This document shows positions 1 to 8,352 of a stretch of 64,000 bases of DNA, piece by piece. The stretch covers positions 1 through 64,000 of IMG/VR virus record IMGVR_UViG_3300033149_003526. One strand, given 5' to 3'. The notes beneath the pieces were generated by a model that was given only the letters and a program-made list of their open reading frames with translations, was not told the DNA's origin and did no database searches. A program made the translations under genes and the position numbers. Positions within the stretch are counted from its first letter, which is position 1. Every line of letters starts with the position of its first letter. The DNA comes from a virus.

Positions 1-2
1 AG

Positions 3-233
3 ATAGATGTACAATTATATGTGTTACAAAAATATAAAGGAGCATCTAGTAAAATGATAAATAAATTTAAAAAACAAATAGAAATAATTAGAAACGATAA
101 AAATTTATCAGCTTCTCAAAAAAAATATAAATTAGAAGTATTAAGTAGTGAGATAGGAAAATTAACAGGGTATTATCACGATATATGTGATGCAATAATT
201 TTAGGATTAACCTATAAAAAATTAAAAAAATGA
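3..233 (+). CDS. C-terminal part of a RuvC-like nuclease (cut by window start)
   Basis: The frame is open to the window edge with no stop upstream of a possible GTG at 21, so this is most likely the end of a longer gene. The visible 70 residues are Lys-rich and helical and end with HDICDAIILGL, which resembles the C-terminal acidic motif of RuvC-fold resolvases (DxxDAxxxA). Its stop overlaps the next start by four bases (ATGA), so the two are translationally coupled, and the next gene is also a resolvase-like nuclease. RuvC identity is inferred from one motif and the neighbours. It could be another RNase H-fold protein. Confidence 0.4.
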   Translation: MDVQLYVLQKYKGASSKMINKFKKQIEIIRNDKNLSASQKKYKLEVLSSEIGKLTGYYHDICDAIILGLTYKKLKK

Positions 234-568
234 AAGATAAAAAGAAAATAGGACAAAAATTGGAAGATTATGTCGTTAGTGTTATTAAAATAGTTGATAA
301 GTATGCTAGACGAACTAAAGCTAGTGGTGCTAGTACTGAAATAGGAGATATATATTCAACTAAGTTTTATGTAGAATGTAAAAGAAAATTAACTAAAGAA
401 AATATAATAGTAGATTATAAAAAAGATTATTTAAGATTAGTAAGGCAAATACCTATAAATAAACCTAAATTAATTTTATTAGTAATAGAAAACAAACATA
501 AAGAAAGATTTGCTATTATGCCATTAAATGATTTTGAAAGTTTATTAAAACAAATAGAAAAAGAGTAA
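230..568 (+). CDS. Hjc-like PD-(D/E)XK Holliday junction resolvase
   Basis: This 112-residue protein has the layout of small PD-(D/E)XK nucleases of the archaeal Hjc/VRR type. An early Glu sits in GQKLEDYV, a basic stretch KASGAS follows, and then GDI (Asp) and FYVECKRK (Glu-x-Lys) supply the catalytic metal site. Family members cut Holliday junctions or repair intermediates by metal-dependent hydrolysis. It overlaps the upstream RuvC-like gene by four bases and lies just ahead of recA, which fits a recombination operon. Exact substrate (junction, flap or end) cannot be told from sequence. No separate ribosome binding site is needed given the ATGA overlap. Confidence 0.7.
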   Translation: MKDKKKIGQKLEDYVVSVIKIVDKYARRTKASGASTEIGDIYSTKFYVECKRKLTKENIIVDYKKDYLRLVRQIPINKPKLILLVIENKHKERFAIMPLNDFESLLKQIEKE

Positions 569-571
569 ATT

Positions 572-832
572 ATGGCATACTGGGATAGTAAAAAAAGAAA
601 AATCGTGTATAGACACCCAAAAAAAGTAAAAAATTATAAATATTGGTATGAGATAGACTGTGGATGCTGTAATGGAATTAAATGGGGTGGTCCTAATCCA
701 AAAGAATGTGAAAGATGTAGAGGTAATGGAACTATTTTTTGGCATAGTAAATCTAAAGTATTCGCTTTGTATATTGGTGGACCTTTGTTAGGAAAAGGAA
801 ACATTGATATAAAAAAGGAGGAATATGAATAA
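572..832 (+). CDS. Small Cys-rich protein with DnaJ-like half zinc finger
   Basis: The 86-residue protein is not recognised as a family. It contains CGCC followed about 20 residues later by CERCRGNG, the CxxCxGxG signature of DnaJ-type zinc centres, so it probably binds one zinc ion. The N-terminus is Lys/Tyr rich. It sits between a resolvase-like gene and recA and its end overlaps the recA start by eight bases, so it is probably made together with the recombination proteins. A similar half finger occurs in the product at 55752. Function unknown. Confidence 0.6.
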   Translation: MAYWDSKKRKIVYRHPKKVKNYKYWYEIDCGCCNGIKWGGPNPKECERCRGNGTIFWHSKSKVFALYIGGPLLGKGNIDIKKEEYE

Positions 833-1706
833 AAAGCAAGATAAACTAAATCAGATACTAATGAACTTAAATAAAAAATACGGTAAAAATACTTTAATGT
901 TTGGTTCAGATGTTAGACAAATTGATCGTATACCGCTTAGTAGCAAAAAATTAACAGAATTTTTAGGTGGAGGAATACCTATAGGTGCTTTTACTGTAGT
1001 ATGGGGAGAAAAAGGTGTAGGTAAAACTACACTAGCTTTAGATGTGATAAAACAAGCACAAAAATTAGGTAAAACTTGTATATATTTAGATTTAGAATGT
1101 AGTTTTGATCCTAAAAGAGCTGAATCTTTAGGTATTAATTTAGAATCTTTAATAGTAGGACATTTTGACACTGCAGAAGAAGCTATGGATACACTTATAG
1201 AATTAAGTAATAACAAAGTAATAGATGTAGCAGTAATAGATAGTATTCAAGCAATGTCTCCTAAAGGTGAACAAGAATCTAAATCTGGAAAATTAAGGTC
1301 TATAGAAGACGATGAAATGGCTTTATTAGCTAGAAAATTATCTAAATTTTTTAGAATAACTGCTCCTAAAGTATATAAAGGCAATGTAGCAGTAGTATTA
1401 ATAGGTCAAGCTAGAACTAATTTAGGAAGTTTTATAAAATTAGAAACTTTATCTGGAGGTCACGCTTTAAGACATTGGGCATCTTTGATATTAAAACTAA
1501 GAAGAGGGCAAAAAGCAGATGCTCCTGTTAAAAAAACTAAAATTGAATATACAGATGAAAAAGGTAAAGTAAGACATAAAACTAAGACAGAAATAATAGG
1601 GTTTGATTGTGTTATACAAATTGAAAGAACTAAAATAGACACTACTGCTGAAAGCAGTGAAATTCATATTCCATTTTATTTTGAGGAGGGATTTAAAGAT
1701 GAATGA
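825..1706 (+). CDS. recA: RecA/UvsX-type recombinase
   Basis: The 293-residue protein is a recognisable RecA: an N-terminal helix with YGKNTLMFGSD, Walker A GEKGVGKTT at residues 61-69, the catalytic-Glu strand LDLECSFD near 88-95, Walker B VAVIDS at 135-140, and the DNA-binding loop region with LSGGHALRH. Family members polymerise on single-stranded DNA and drive homologous pairing with ATP. It is shorter than host RecA (about 350 residues) and lacks most of the regulatory C-terminal domain, as is common in phages. A strong AAAAGGAGG site precedes the ATG. Neighbouring resolvase and SbcCD-like genes support recombination-dependent replication or repair. Confidence 0.95.
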   Translation: MNKKQDKLNQILMNLNKKYGKNTLMFGSDVRQIDRIPLSSKKLTEFLGGGIPIGAFTVVWGEKGVGKTTLALDVIKQAQKLGKTCIYLDLECSFDPKRAESLGINLESLIVGHFDTAEEAMDTLIELSNNKVIDVAVIDSIQAMSPKGEQESKSGKLRSIEDDEMALLARKLSKFFRITAPKVYKGNVAVVLIGQARTNLGSFIKLETLSGGHALRHWASLILKLRRGQKADAPVKKTKIEYTDEKGKVRHKTKTEIIGFDCVIQIERTKIDTTAESSEIHIPFYFEEGFKDE

Positions 1707-2121
1707 ACAAGAATTAAAAGCAATAGCACAAGAAGTAATAGATAAATATAAACCATTATTTGAAACAGTACAGAATATTTGTCAAACACTAATAAATACT
1801 CCTGAATTAGATAATCCAAATATTTATGCTAGCTTTTTAAATCAGCTTACTGGAATTTATGGTACTATTAATCCAGAGTATAAAAGAATATCTGCATTAA
1901 AAGAAAATTTAGAAGCAAATTATTTTAATAATTTAAAATTATTAGCTAGTGCTAATAATGAAAAGTTTGTAGCAGAAGTAGCTAAAAGACAAGCTAGTGA
2001 GTACATCAAAGATTTAAGATTAGCTAGAAATATATTAGAAGGATATGTAGAAACTTGTGTAAGAGCTATAGAAACTTGTAAAATACATTTATACGATAAA
2101 AAGAACTATGAGTCTATTTAA
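1699..2121 (+). CDS. Helical hypothetical protein downstream of recA
   Basis: The start at 1699 (MNEQELKAI) is chosen because GAGGAGGG lies eight bases upstream and the gene then overlaps recA by only eight bases. An upstream in-frame ATG at 1657 would lie deep inside recA. The 140-residue product is predicted to be almost entirely helical, with three Cys residues near the C-terminus (ETCVRAIETCKIH). It matches no family I can name. The coupling to recA suggests a recombination accessory role, but this is only positional inference. Confidence 0.65.
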   Translation: MNEQELKAIAQEVIDKYKPLFETVQNICQTLINTPELDNPNIYASFLNQLTGIYGTINPEYKRISALKENLEANYFNNLKLLASANNEKFVAEVAKRQASEYIKDLRLARNILEGYVETCVRAIETCKIHLYDKKNYESI

Positions 2122-2371
2122 AGAACAACTAACAATTATTGGTAATTTTGAAAAAGTAATTTACGATGGAAGGGAATATCCTATTAACAAAATTGAAGAA
2201 GTTACTACTACTGTAGTGTATCATTATTGTGGCGATCTTTTTTATCAAAATTACATAGAACATCCTATGGTTTTAGAATTAGACTGGGTAGGTAAAATAA
2301 ATAATAAAAAATATAGATTAGCATTTTGTAATAAATGTAAAACTTTATATGTTACAAAAATTAGGAGATAA
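2108..2371 (+). CDS. Small hypothetical protein with C-terminal CxxC
   Basis: The 87-residue product overlaps the previous gene by 14 bases. The N-terminal half looks beta-rich. A YHYC element in the middle and AFCNKCKTLYV at the end could together form a zinc site. No family recognised. It lies between a recA-linked gene and the phosphoribosyltransferase gene. Confidence 0.5.
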   Translation: MSLFKEQLTIIGNFEKVIYDGREYPINKIEEVTTTVVYHYCGDLFYQNYIEHPMVLELDWVGKINNKKYRLAFCNKCKTLYVTKIRR

Positions 2372-2373
2372 AA

Positions 2374-2844
2374 ATGAAAAAGTTTAACGTTAAATTTAAT
2401 ATTAATGTAAAAATTAAAACATATACTTATCAAATATTTGAAAAAGATGTAAACAAATTTATACAAATATTACGTAATAGTAAATTTAAACCTAAAACAT
2501 TAGTAGCTATTGCTACTGGTGGATTAACATTTGGTACTAAATTAAAAAATAAATTAAATATTCCATTAGCAATGATATCAGCTGTAAGTTATAATGGGTA
2601 TAAACAAAATAATTTAATTTTTAATATTTCGTTTACTAAACCAATAAAAAGTCCAATATTACTTATAGACGATATTTGTGACTCTGGATTTACTATGTAT
2701 GTAATATATAGATATTTTATAGAATCAGGATACACAGTTAAGACTGTAACTTTATTTTATAAAGAGAAATCAATTTTTAAACCTAATTGGTATTTACATA
2801 AAATACCTGATAATATGTGGATTAAATTTAAACTATGGGAGTAA
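2374..2844 (+). CDS. Type I phosphoribosyltransferase (Gpt/xanthine PRTase-like)
   Basis: The 156-residue protein carries the PRPP-binding signature [13 protein letters not shown] near residues 103-115 and an earlier LVAIATGGL strand-loop at the PRPP loop position. The C-terminus ([10 protein letters not shown]) resembles the WIxFPWE tail of Gpt-type xanthine/guanine phosphoribosyltransferases. Such enzymes join a purine base to PRPP to give a nucleoside monophosphate. The adjacent FolE2 remnant and the nearby queD, deoxyribosyltransferase-like and DUF5664 genes place it in a purine or 7-deazapurine context, so a deazapurine substrate is possible but unproven. A GGAG sits just before the ATG. 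Confidence 0.8.
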   Translation: MKKFNVKFNINVKIKTYTYQIFEKDVNKFIQILRNSKFKPKTLVAIATGGLTFGTKLKNKLNIPLAMISAVSYNGYKQNNLIFNISFTKPIKSPILLIDDICDSGFTMYVIYRYFIESGYTVKTVTLFYKEKSIFKPNWYLHKIPDNMWIKFKLWE

Positions 2845-2848
2845 GAAC

Positions 2849-3190
2849 ATGAAAAAACAAAATAAATACTCATTACTTAATATACAAAAAACAAAAGATA
2901 GAAAAGATATATCTATAAATAGAGTTGGAATTTCAAATGTGGGTTTTCCTATTTTAAAACGACCTGATGAAAAATGGGTAACTGAAAAAGCGTATGATAA
3001 TCCTAAATTTGTAGAAGATATAGCAAGAGATGTATCTTGTGCTTTACAAAAATTAGGTATATTAAAACAATTTAAAGTAAAGGTAGAAAATTATGAATCT
3101 ATTCATAATCATAACGCAGTTTGTTATATTGAACGATATTTAAAAGGTAATAAATGGAAAAAAAGTAATAAAAGTTTAAAATCGTTATGA
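2849..3190 (+). CDS. folE2: Internally shortened FolE2-type GTP cyclohydrolase I
   Basis: Both ends of this 113-residue protein match FolE2 (GTP cyclohydrolase IB, first step towards folate and 7-deazaguanines). Residues 11-35 resemble the start of FolE2 ([18 protein letters not shown]). Residues 36-96 resemble its end ([19 protein letters not shown], then ESIHNHNA). Full-length FolE2 is roughly 260-300 residues, so about 150 central residues are absent, including the region with the catalytic and metal-binding Cys and His (CPCS...H). The reading frame is intact through the junction. It may be a recent in-frame deletion, a decayed enzyme, or a protein reused for a partner or regulatory role. 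Cyclohydrolase activity alone looks unlikely. Confidence 0.75.
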   Translation: MKKQNKYSLLNIQKTKDRKDISINRVGISNVGFPILKRPDEKWVTEKAYDNPKFVEDIARDVSCALQKLGILKQFKVKVENYESIHNHNAVCYIERYLKGNKWKKSNKSLKSL

Positions 3191-4119
3191 AGTTTTTAAT
3201 TACAGGAGATTTTCATATTTGTAAAAAGACATTTAACGAAGCAAAAACTTCGTTAAATCAAATATTATCTATCATTAAAAAAGAAAAAATTACAGACATA
3301 GCTATATTAGGAGATGTTTTTGATAATACTAATCCTTCTTTAGAAGATATAGGTCTTTTTATTAATTTTATTACATCTATTCCTAAGAAAACTAAAATAT
3401 ATATTATAGAAGGAAATCACGATAAAAAAAGAATAGATAAACCTTTATTACAGTGGATAACAAATATTAGAAACAATATAGTTTATGATCCACTAGAAAT
3501 AAAATTAAATTGGAATAATTTTAACATACTTATGGTACATAAATCGTATGAAGAAAGTGATATTATAGACAGAAATAAAACAGAATCAATAAAAGAATTA
3601 GATAATATTGATTTTATTTTTGCAGGACATGTACATAAACATCAAAAAATAAAATACAAAAATACTACATTAATTCATCCTGGAAATATATATTATTTAA
3701 ATTTTAAAGAAATAAAGGATAAGCAAAAAGTAGTAGTATTGTTTAGTAAAGAAGGAAATATTGAAATTAAAAAATTAAAAGTTATCCCTTTATTCTATAT
3801 AAGTGACACTAGCTACACAAAAATAGATAACACATTAAATAAATTAAATAGTAATACTAAAGTAAAAGTAAAATTCATAGTAGAAAATAAAACTGCAGAA
3901 ATTCTTATAGAAATAACTAAAATAATTAATAAATACAAACAAAAATTTGTAAGTTTTGATTATGAGATAGAAGAAAATAATATTATTGTTGAAGATAAAA
4001 ATAATAAAAGTGTTAGCATTAATAGTATAAATATGAAAAAAATTTTAAACGAATTTTATAAAAAATTTAATGTTCCTAAAAACATACAGAAAGAACTTAA
4101 TAGTATATTATGCAAATAG
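3187..4119 (+). CDS. SbcD/Mre11-like nuclease subunit (T4 gp47-like)
   Basis: This 310-residue calcineurin-type phosphoesterase shows all the metal motifs in order: GDFHICK (Asp-x-His) near residue 8, [21 protein letters not shown] and AGHVHKHQ. With its SbcC/Rad50-type partner, encoded next and overlapping by ten bases, it should form an ATP-dependent exo/endonuclease that trims double-strand ends. The second half (residues 200-310) is Lys/Asn/Ile rich and probably holds the capping and Rad50-binding parts. The start overlaps the previous stop (ATGA). Confidence 0.9.
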   Translation: MKFLITGDFHICKKTFNEAKTSLNQILSIIKKEKITDIAILGDVFDNTNPSLEDIGLFINFITSIPKKTKIYIIEGNHDKKRIDKPLLQWITNIRNNIVYDPLEIKLNWNNFNILMVHKSYEESDIIDRNKTESIKELDNIDFIFAGHVHKHQKIKYKNTTLIHPGNIYYLNFKEIKDKQKVVVLFSKEGNIEIKKLKVIPLFYISDTSYTKIDNTLNKLNSNTKVKVKFIVENKTAEILIEITKIINKYKQKFVSFDYEIEENNIIVEDKNNKSVSINSINMKKILNEFYKKFNVPKNIQKELNSILCK

Positions 4120-5624
4120 TAGAATTAAATTTACAAAATTTTTTATGTTATAAAAATGCTACTGTAACTATCCCTAATAATAAAAAAATTATACTAATTA
4201 CAGGTTATGATAAAGATAGAAATACATCTAATGGTATTGGTAAAAGTGCTATTTTAGAGGCTATATTGTTTGTTTTGTATGGAAAGACTAGAACTAATTC
4301 TTTAAAAGAAATAATTAGAAAAGGAGCTAATTCTTGTAAAGTAAGTATTAAATTTATATTAAAAAATAATAAATATAAAATTATTCGTACTTATTCTAAT
4401 CATTCTACATTAAAAATTTTAGAAAATAATAAAGAAATTAAATTTCATACTATTTCTCAATCACAAAAATTTATTAATAACTTGTTAGAATTAGACTATA
4501 ATCTATTTATAAACTTCGCAGTGTTTGATATTTTAAGATTTACTGATATATTATCATTATCTTCAAATGATATTAGAAATATTTTTAGAACAGTATTTGA
4601 TTTTGAATACTTAGAAGAAATTTATACTGATATAAAATTGAAAATAGAATCTTTTGAACAATCATTATCTTCATTATCTAATGTACGTAAACATTTTTAT
4701 TCTAAAAAAAGAGAACAAATATTAAAGCAAGGATTAGAAAAAATACAAAATGACATAATTAAAAATCAAAAATTAAATCAAGAATTGCAATCTAAAATAG
4801 CAGTATTATCAGAAAATATTGGTAAATTGTCAGGTATAGTTAATAGGGATAAAGCAAAAATGAATTGGTTATTAAAAAACAATACATGTCCTACTTGTAA
4901 ACAATCTTTACCTAATAGAGCAGTATTATTAACACAATTTCAGCAGAATATAATAGAAAATACTAACAGAATAAAAGATTTAGAAGATGACTTACTAACA
5001 ACAAAAAATAAAATAAAAAACATTCAAGATATAAATAACAAACTAACTATAAAACAAGTAAAACTTCAAAAACTACTTAGTAATTTAATGCAATCTAATG
5101 ACATTGATAATATTAAAGAAGATTTTAATAAAAAACTAATAGAACGCAAACAATTATTACAATATCTAATATTGTTTGAAAGTTACTTAATGAATTTATT
5201 AGTATCTAAATTAGAATTAGTCATAAATCAGTATATATCTCAATTGATCGATTTTAAATGTAAAATATCGTATTTGCATAGATCTAAATTATTAACTAAA
5301 AACTTATCTAAATTTGCTATTAAACTTTATAGAAACGATAAAGAATATATGTTCTACCAATTAAGTAGTGGAGAAAAAATGTTAGTATCTTATGCTTTTA
5401 AATTAGCTATTAATATGTTAGATTTTAAAGATACGTTTTTGTTTATAGATGAAGGATTAAATAGATTAGATGAAAATAATAAATTAAAATTGTTAAATTT
5501 ACTTAAAATAGCACCTTTTAAGCAAATATTTATTGTTAGTAATTATAAATTACAAGAAGAATATATAGATCATTATATTTATATAGAAAAAGAAGAAAAC
5601 ATAAGTAAAATTTTAAATATTTAA
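4110..5624 (+). CDS. SbcC/Rad50-like ATPase subunit (T4 gp46-like)
   Basis: The 504-residue protein is a short Rad50/SbcC. It has Walker A in SNGIGKSA at residues 40-47, coiled coil from about 170 to 360 interrupted by a zinc-hook motif CPTC at 260-263, the ABC signature LSSGEKML at 418-425 and Walker B FLFIDEG at 443-449. The coiled coils are far shorter than in host SbcC, as in T4 gp46. It works with the upstream SbcD-like nuclease on DNA ends and probably produces 3' tails for RecA. The stop is followed by a promoter-like element for the next gene. Confidence 0.92.
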   Translation: MQIVELNLQNFLCYKNATVTIPNNKKIILITGYDKDRNTSNGIGKSAILEAILFVLYGKTRTNSLKEIIRKGANSCKVSIKFILKNNKYKIIRTYSNHSTLKILENNKEIKFHTISQSQKFINNLLELDYNLFINFAVFDILRFTDILSLSSNDIRNIFRTVFDFEYLEEIYTDIKLKIESFEQSLSSLSNVRKHFYSKKREQILKQGLEKIQNDIIKNQKLNQELQSKIAVLSENIGKLSGIVNRDKAKMNWLLKNNTCPTCKQSLPNRAVLLTQFQQNIIENTNRIKDLEDDLLTTKNKIKNIQDINNKLTIKQVKLQKLLSNLMQSNDIDNIKEDFNKKLIERKQLLQYLILFESYLMNLLVSKLELVINQYISQLIDFKCKISYLHRSKLLTKNLSKFAIKLYRNDKEYMFYQLSSGEKMLVSYAFKLAINMLDFKDTFLFIDEGLNRLDENNKLKLLNLLKIAPFKQIFIVSNYKLQEEYIDHYIYIEKEENISKILNI

Positions 5625-5628
5625 TATA

Positions 5629-5650
5629 TTTTAGTATATAATATATATGA
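5629..5650 (+). promoter_or_regulatory. Class 2 promoter-like element (GTATATAATATA)
   Basis: The AT-rich element TTAGTATATAATATATATGA contains a TATAAT box at 5637-5642 but no TTGACA-like box 16-18 bases upstream. Twenty-one identical bases recur on the minus strand at 27973-27993, just ahead of another gene, and shorter versions lie at 49005 and 58859. The predicted transcription start (about 5649) falls before the ribosome binding site of the 5677 gene, which fits promoter function. Confidence 0.55.
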
Positions 5651-5676
5651 GAGAGAGAAAAAAGGAAAGGAAGTAT

Positions 5677-5904
5677 ATGAAATATATAATTAAATTTTTA
5701 GATTTATTTGCTGCAATTGGAACAATAATTTGTTTAAATTATACAGTAAAATCGTATAAATTTTGGCTATACTATACGATACTAACTATAGCATTTATAA
5801 TAGTAGTAATATACAAACAGTTAACAGGGCAAACTATATTAGGATTGTTTTTATTATTTACTGGTATTAGGAATTATTATTTAGAAAAAAAGAAATATGA
5901 GTAA
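5677..5904 (+). CDS. Small integral membrane protein
   Basis: The start at 5677 is chosen because AAAGGAAAGGAAG lies just upstream. The in-frame ATG at 5647 lies on top of the promoter-like element and would not be in the transcript. The 75-residue product has up to three hydrophobic segments (around residues 3-20, 28-45 and 50-66) and a basic C-terminus, LEKKKYE. No family recognised. It is the first gene after its own promoter and overlaps the next start by eight bases. Confidence 0.6.
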   Translation: MKYIIKFLDLFAAIGTIICLNYTVKSYKFWLYYTILTIAFIIVVIYKQLTGQTILGLFLLFTGIRNYYLEKKKYE

Positions 5905-7024
5905 TAAAATACAAATAGATTTACAAAAGTTAGTTATTTTATATAATGAAGGGCTAACTATTCCAATGCTAGCAAAAACATTTAATGTATCAGAACGAAC
6001 TATAAGTAGAAGAATATTTGAACTTAAACAAAAAGGTTTAATTATTAATAATAAAAAATCACAAAAATTAAGATTTAAGCATAATGAAATTTTACATTAT
6101 GTAACTGAATATATAGAATCAGCTAAAAAATATATTTTCAACTATAATGATATATATACAAATATCCCATTAAAAACTAAACCAAATACTAAAAAACAAT
6201 CTGAAGATATGGTAATACTATGGTCTGATATGCATGTAGGAATGATAAATAAAAATCCATTAACTGGTAAAATTACGTACAACGATGAAATATTAGAAAA
6301 AATTGAATTACCTAATTTTATAAAAGGAATATATAGATTTTATGAATTATATAAACCTGCTTACAATATAGAAACATTATACATACTAGATTTAGGCGAT
6401 AATATAACTAATGATAGAATTTATGAAGGTCAACAATTAGAAATTACTTGTAATGTAGGCAGACAGATATTAAGATTATTTCAATATCAAAGTGATTTTA
6501 TTAAACACATGCTTAAAATATTTCCTAATGTAGTATTTGTAGGAGTACCTGGTAATCATTCTAGAACTACTTCTACTCCAATTTCTGAAGATGCTACTAA
6601 TAGTTTTGAATTTCTTAAAAATCAATTATTAAAAGAAAGGTTTAGAAATAATAAAAGAGTTAAAATTATAGTACCAGAAACATATATGTATTCTATTAAA
6701 ATAAGGGGACATAAATATTTACTTTTACATGGTAACATTATTAGAGGAACTTCTTTAAATTCTATTGAAAAAGCTACTATGCAACTAGCAGATTTAGCTA
6801 AACAAGAATATTATGATATTATTATTATGGGTCACTTACATACTGCATTAAAATTAAAAATTAAACCTACTACTAGTTTATTAGTTAATGGTTGCTGGAT
6901 AGATGTAGATAGTTACGCTTATAATACATTACGAAAATATTCAACTGCTACACAATGGTCTTTTTTAGTATCTAAAAAATCACCTATGCACAACTTACAA
7001 GAAATAAATTTATTATGGAAGTAA
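5897..7024 (+). CDS. HTH-metallophosphoesterase fusion
   Basis: This 375-residue protein begins with a helix-turn-helix (residues 12-42: LYNEGLTIPMLAKTFNVSE, then RTISRRI). It continues into a calcineurin-type phosphoesterase with SDMHVG near 112, LDLGDNITND, VPGNHSRT, LLLHGN and MGHLHTA, so both metal-site halves are complete. It is distinct from the SbcD-like gene at 3187 and lacks an ATPase partner. The HTH suggests DNA targeting, and related phage phosphoesterases are poorly characterised. It overlaps the next gene by ten bases. Confidence 0.8.
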   Translation: MSNKIQIDLQKLVILYNEGLTIPMLAKTFNVSERTISRRIFELKQKGLIINNKKSQKLRFKHNEILHYVTEYIESAKKYIFNYNDIYTNIPLKTKPNTKKQSEDMVILWSDMHVGMINKNPLTGKITYNDEILEKIELPNFIKGIYRFYELYKPAYNIETLYILDLGDNITNDRIYEGQQLEITCNVGRQILRLFQYQSDFIKHMLKIFPNVVFVGVPGNHSRTTSTPISEDATNSFEFLKNQLLKERFRNNKRVKIIVPETYMYSIKIRGHKYLLLHGNIIRGTSLNSIEKATMQLADLAKQEYYDIIIMGHLHTALKLKIKPTTSLLVNGCWIDVDSYAYNTLRKYSTATQWSFLVSKKSPMHNLQEINLLWK

Positions 7025-7587
7025 ATGAAGAATTGTTACAATTTGCTAGATTAATTAAAGGATTTAAAAGCTGTTATATGGCTGGTGGTATACAGTCAGC
7101 TGCGCATCCTAATAGTTGGAGAGATCTTGTTTCTAAATTTTTAGAAGCTAATGGTATTACTATTTATAATCCAGTAGAAGACAATAAACTAATTTTTAAT
7201 CAATCTATATTAGGGTTTAAAGTAGATGGAACAGAAATTAAATTTGAAGAGATGCAAGATGTAGACGAATTAAAAGAAGCTATTTTATTAAGACAAACTG
7301 AAATAAACGATAAAAAATATATAAAAGATTCTGATTTAGTTATATTCTATTTAGATGATAGAATAGGACACGGAACTATGACTGAATTTGATTGGTGTTA
7401 CTATTGGAGAAAACCGATGATTATAATTAGAACTATTCCTAGAAGACAATTAGCTCATTGGACTAAATGGAAAAGATATTTTGCTATGAAAGTAGACAGA
7501 TTTGCTATTGAATTTAAAAGCATAAACGATATGAAAAAATGGTTTATTAGTTGTTTAAATTTTAAAGATATAGAAGTAGAAAGTTAA
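7015..7587 (+). CDS. Nucleoside 2-deoxyribosyltransferase-like protein
   Basis: The 190-residue protein resembles nucleoside deoxyribosyltransferases and their DUF4406 relatives. It has an N-terminal substrate-loop start CYMAGGI at 20-26, then a strand SDLVIFYLDD and GHGTMTEFDW with the probable nucleophile Glu124, followed by RKPMIII. Family enzymes move a deoxyribose between bases or hydrolyse the glycosidic bond. An extra insert (residues 60-100) is not typical. It lies directly upstream of queD, so a role in attaching deoxyribose to, or removing a base for, a 7-deazaguanine is a reasonable hypothesis. Confidence 0.65.
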   Translation: MEVNEELLQFARLIKGFKSCYMAGGIQSAAHPNSWRDLVSKFLEANGITIYNPVEDNKLIFNQSILGFKVDGTEIKFEEMQDVDELKEAILLRQTEINDKKYIKDSDLVIFYLDDRIGHGTMTEFDWCYYWRKPMIIIRTIPRRQLAHWTKWKRYFAMKVDRFAIEFKSINDMKKWFISCLNFKDIEVES

Positions 7588-7606
7588 AAAAGGAGGTAAA
7601 TAATTT

Positions 7607-8014
7607 ATGATAGTGTACAAACAAATTATAATTGAAATTGCTCATAGATTAAATAATTATAAAAAACCAAAAGACTGGAATAAAGCTACATTTGGAAAAT
7701 GCTATGAGTCTATTCATGGGCATTCTTATAAAATTGAAATTTGGGTAGATGGAAAAGTTAATACAGAAACTGGTATGGTAGTTAATTTTTCTGACTTATC
7801 TAATTTAGTAAAAAAATACGATCATAAATTTTTAAATGAGTATTTAGGGCAGTATTTTGTAGCTACTGCTGAAAATTTTGTAAAAATTTTAATAGAAGAT
7901 ATTAAACTATTATTAAAACAAAAAGATGTAGAATGGAATAGTATTAAAGTAAGAGTATGGAAAACTAATACTGCATATGCAGAACTAAAGGAGGTTAATG
8001 AACTATGCAAATGA
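7607..8014 (+). CDS. queD: QueD, 6-carboxy-tetrahydropterin synthase
   Basis: The 135-residue protein is a QueD/PTPS-family enzyme. His13 in EIAHRL plus His37 and His39 in CYESIHGHSY form the zinc site, Cys32 is at the catalytic Cys position, and YDHKFLN provides the Asp-His pair. TAENF and the terminal YAELKE complete the T-fold signature. QueD converts dihydroneopterin triphosphate to 6-carboxytetrahydropterin, the second step to preQ0. A strong AAAAAGGAGG precedes the start. QueE, the next enzyme, is encoded 41 kb away at 49303. The preceding step would need FolE or FolE2, and the local FolE2 is shortened, so the host enzyme may supply it. Confidence 0.9.
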   Translation: MIVYKQIIIEIAHRLNNYKKPKDWNKATFGKCYESIHGHSYKIEIWVDGKVNTETGMVVNFSDLSNLVKKYDHKFLNEYLGQYFVATAENFVKILIEDIKLLLKQKDVEWNSIKVRVWKTNTAYAELKEVNELCK

Positions 8015-8343
8015 TAATAACTAAATATTATACTTTTAATATTACTCCATTAGAAACGGTAGATTTAAAATTAATATTAGATAGCGAACATGAAAATATA
8101 TTAGACTATGAATATATTAAAAATTTAACATTTGACATATTAACAAAATTTAATTTAAAAAACGATAATTTATCTCGTTATTTATTACTAATAGCTTTAA
8201 AATTAATAAGAAAATATAAAAATGAACTTTTAACTGTTTCTATATCACATTCTTTTCAATCGACTATTGATAAAAATAGCGAAATTACTATTTTACCTGC
8301 AATAATAAATCCTAAAATTAATAAAAAAGAAGGAGGTGAATAA
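8005..8343 (+). CDS. Hypothetical protein
   Basis: The 112-residue product is not recognised. Its N-terminal half looks beta-stranded and its middle is helical (YLLLIALKLIRKYKNELL). AAAGGAGG lies 12 bases before the ATG inside the end of queD, and the genes overlap by ten bases, so it is co-translated with queD and lies ahead of the DUF5664 gene. Confidence 0.55.
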   Translation: MQMIITKYYTFNITPLETVDLKLILDSEHENILDYEYIKNLTFDILTKFNLKNDNLSRYLLLIALKLIRKYKNELLTVSISHSFQSTIDKNSEITILPAIINPKINKKEGGE

Positions 8344-8352
8344 TTTACATAT

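Noticed and set aside
545-2466. Minus-strand open frames (545-745, 851-1216, 1460-1642, 2251-2466) in the recA region
   Set aside because: Shadows of convincing plus-strand genes, with no ribosome sites and no recognisable products.
5647-5676. Upstream ATG at 5647 for the small membrane protein
   Set aside because: It overlaps the promoter-like element and precedes the good AAAGGAAAGGAAG site, so the 5677 ATG is preferred.
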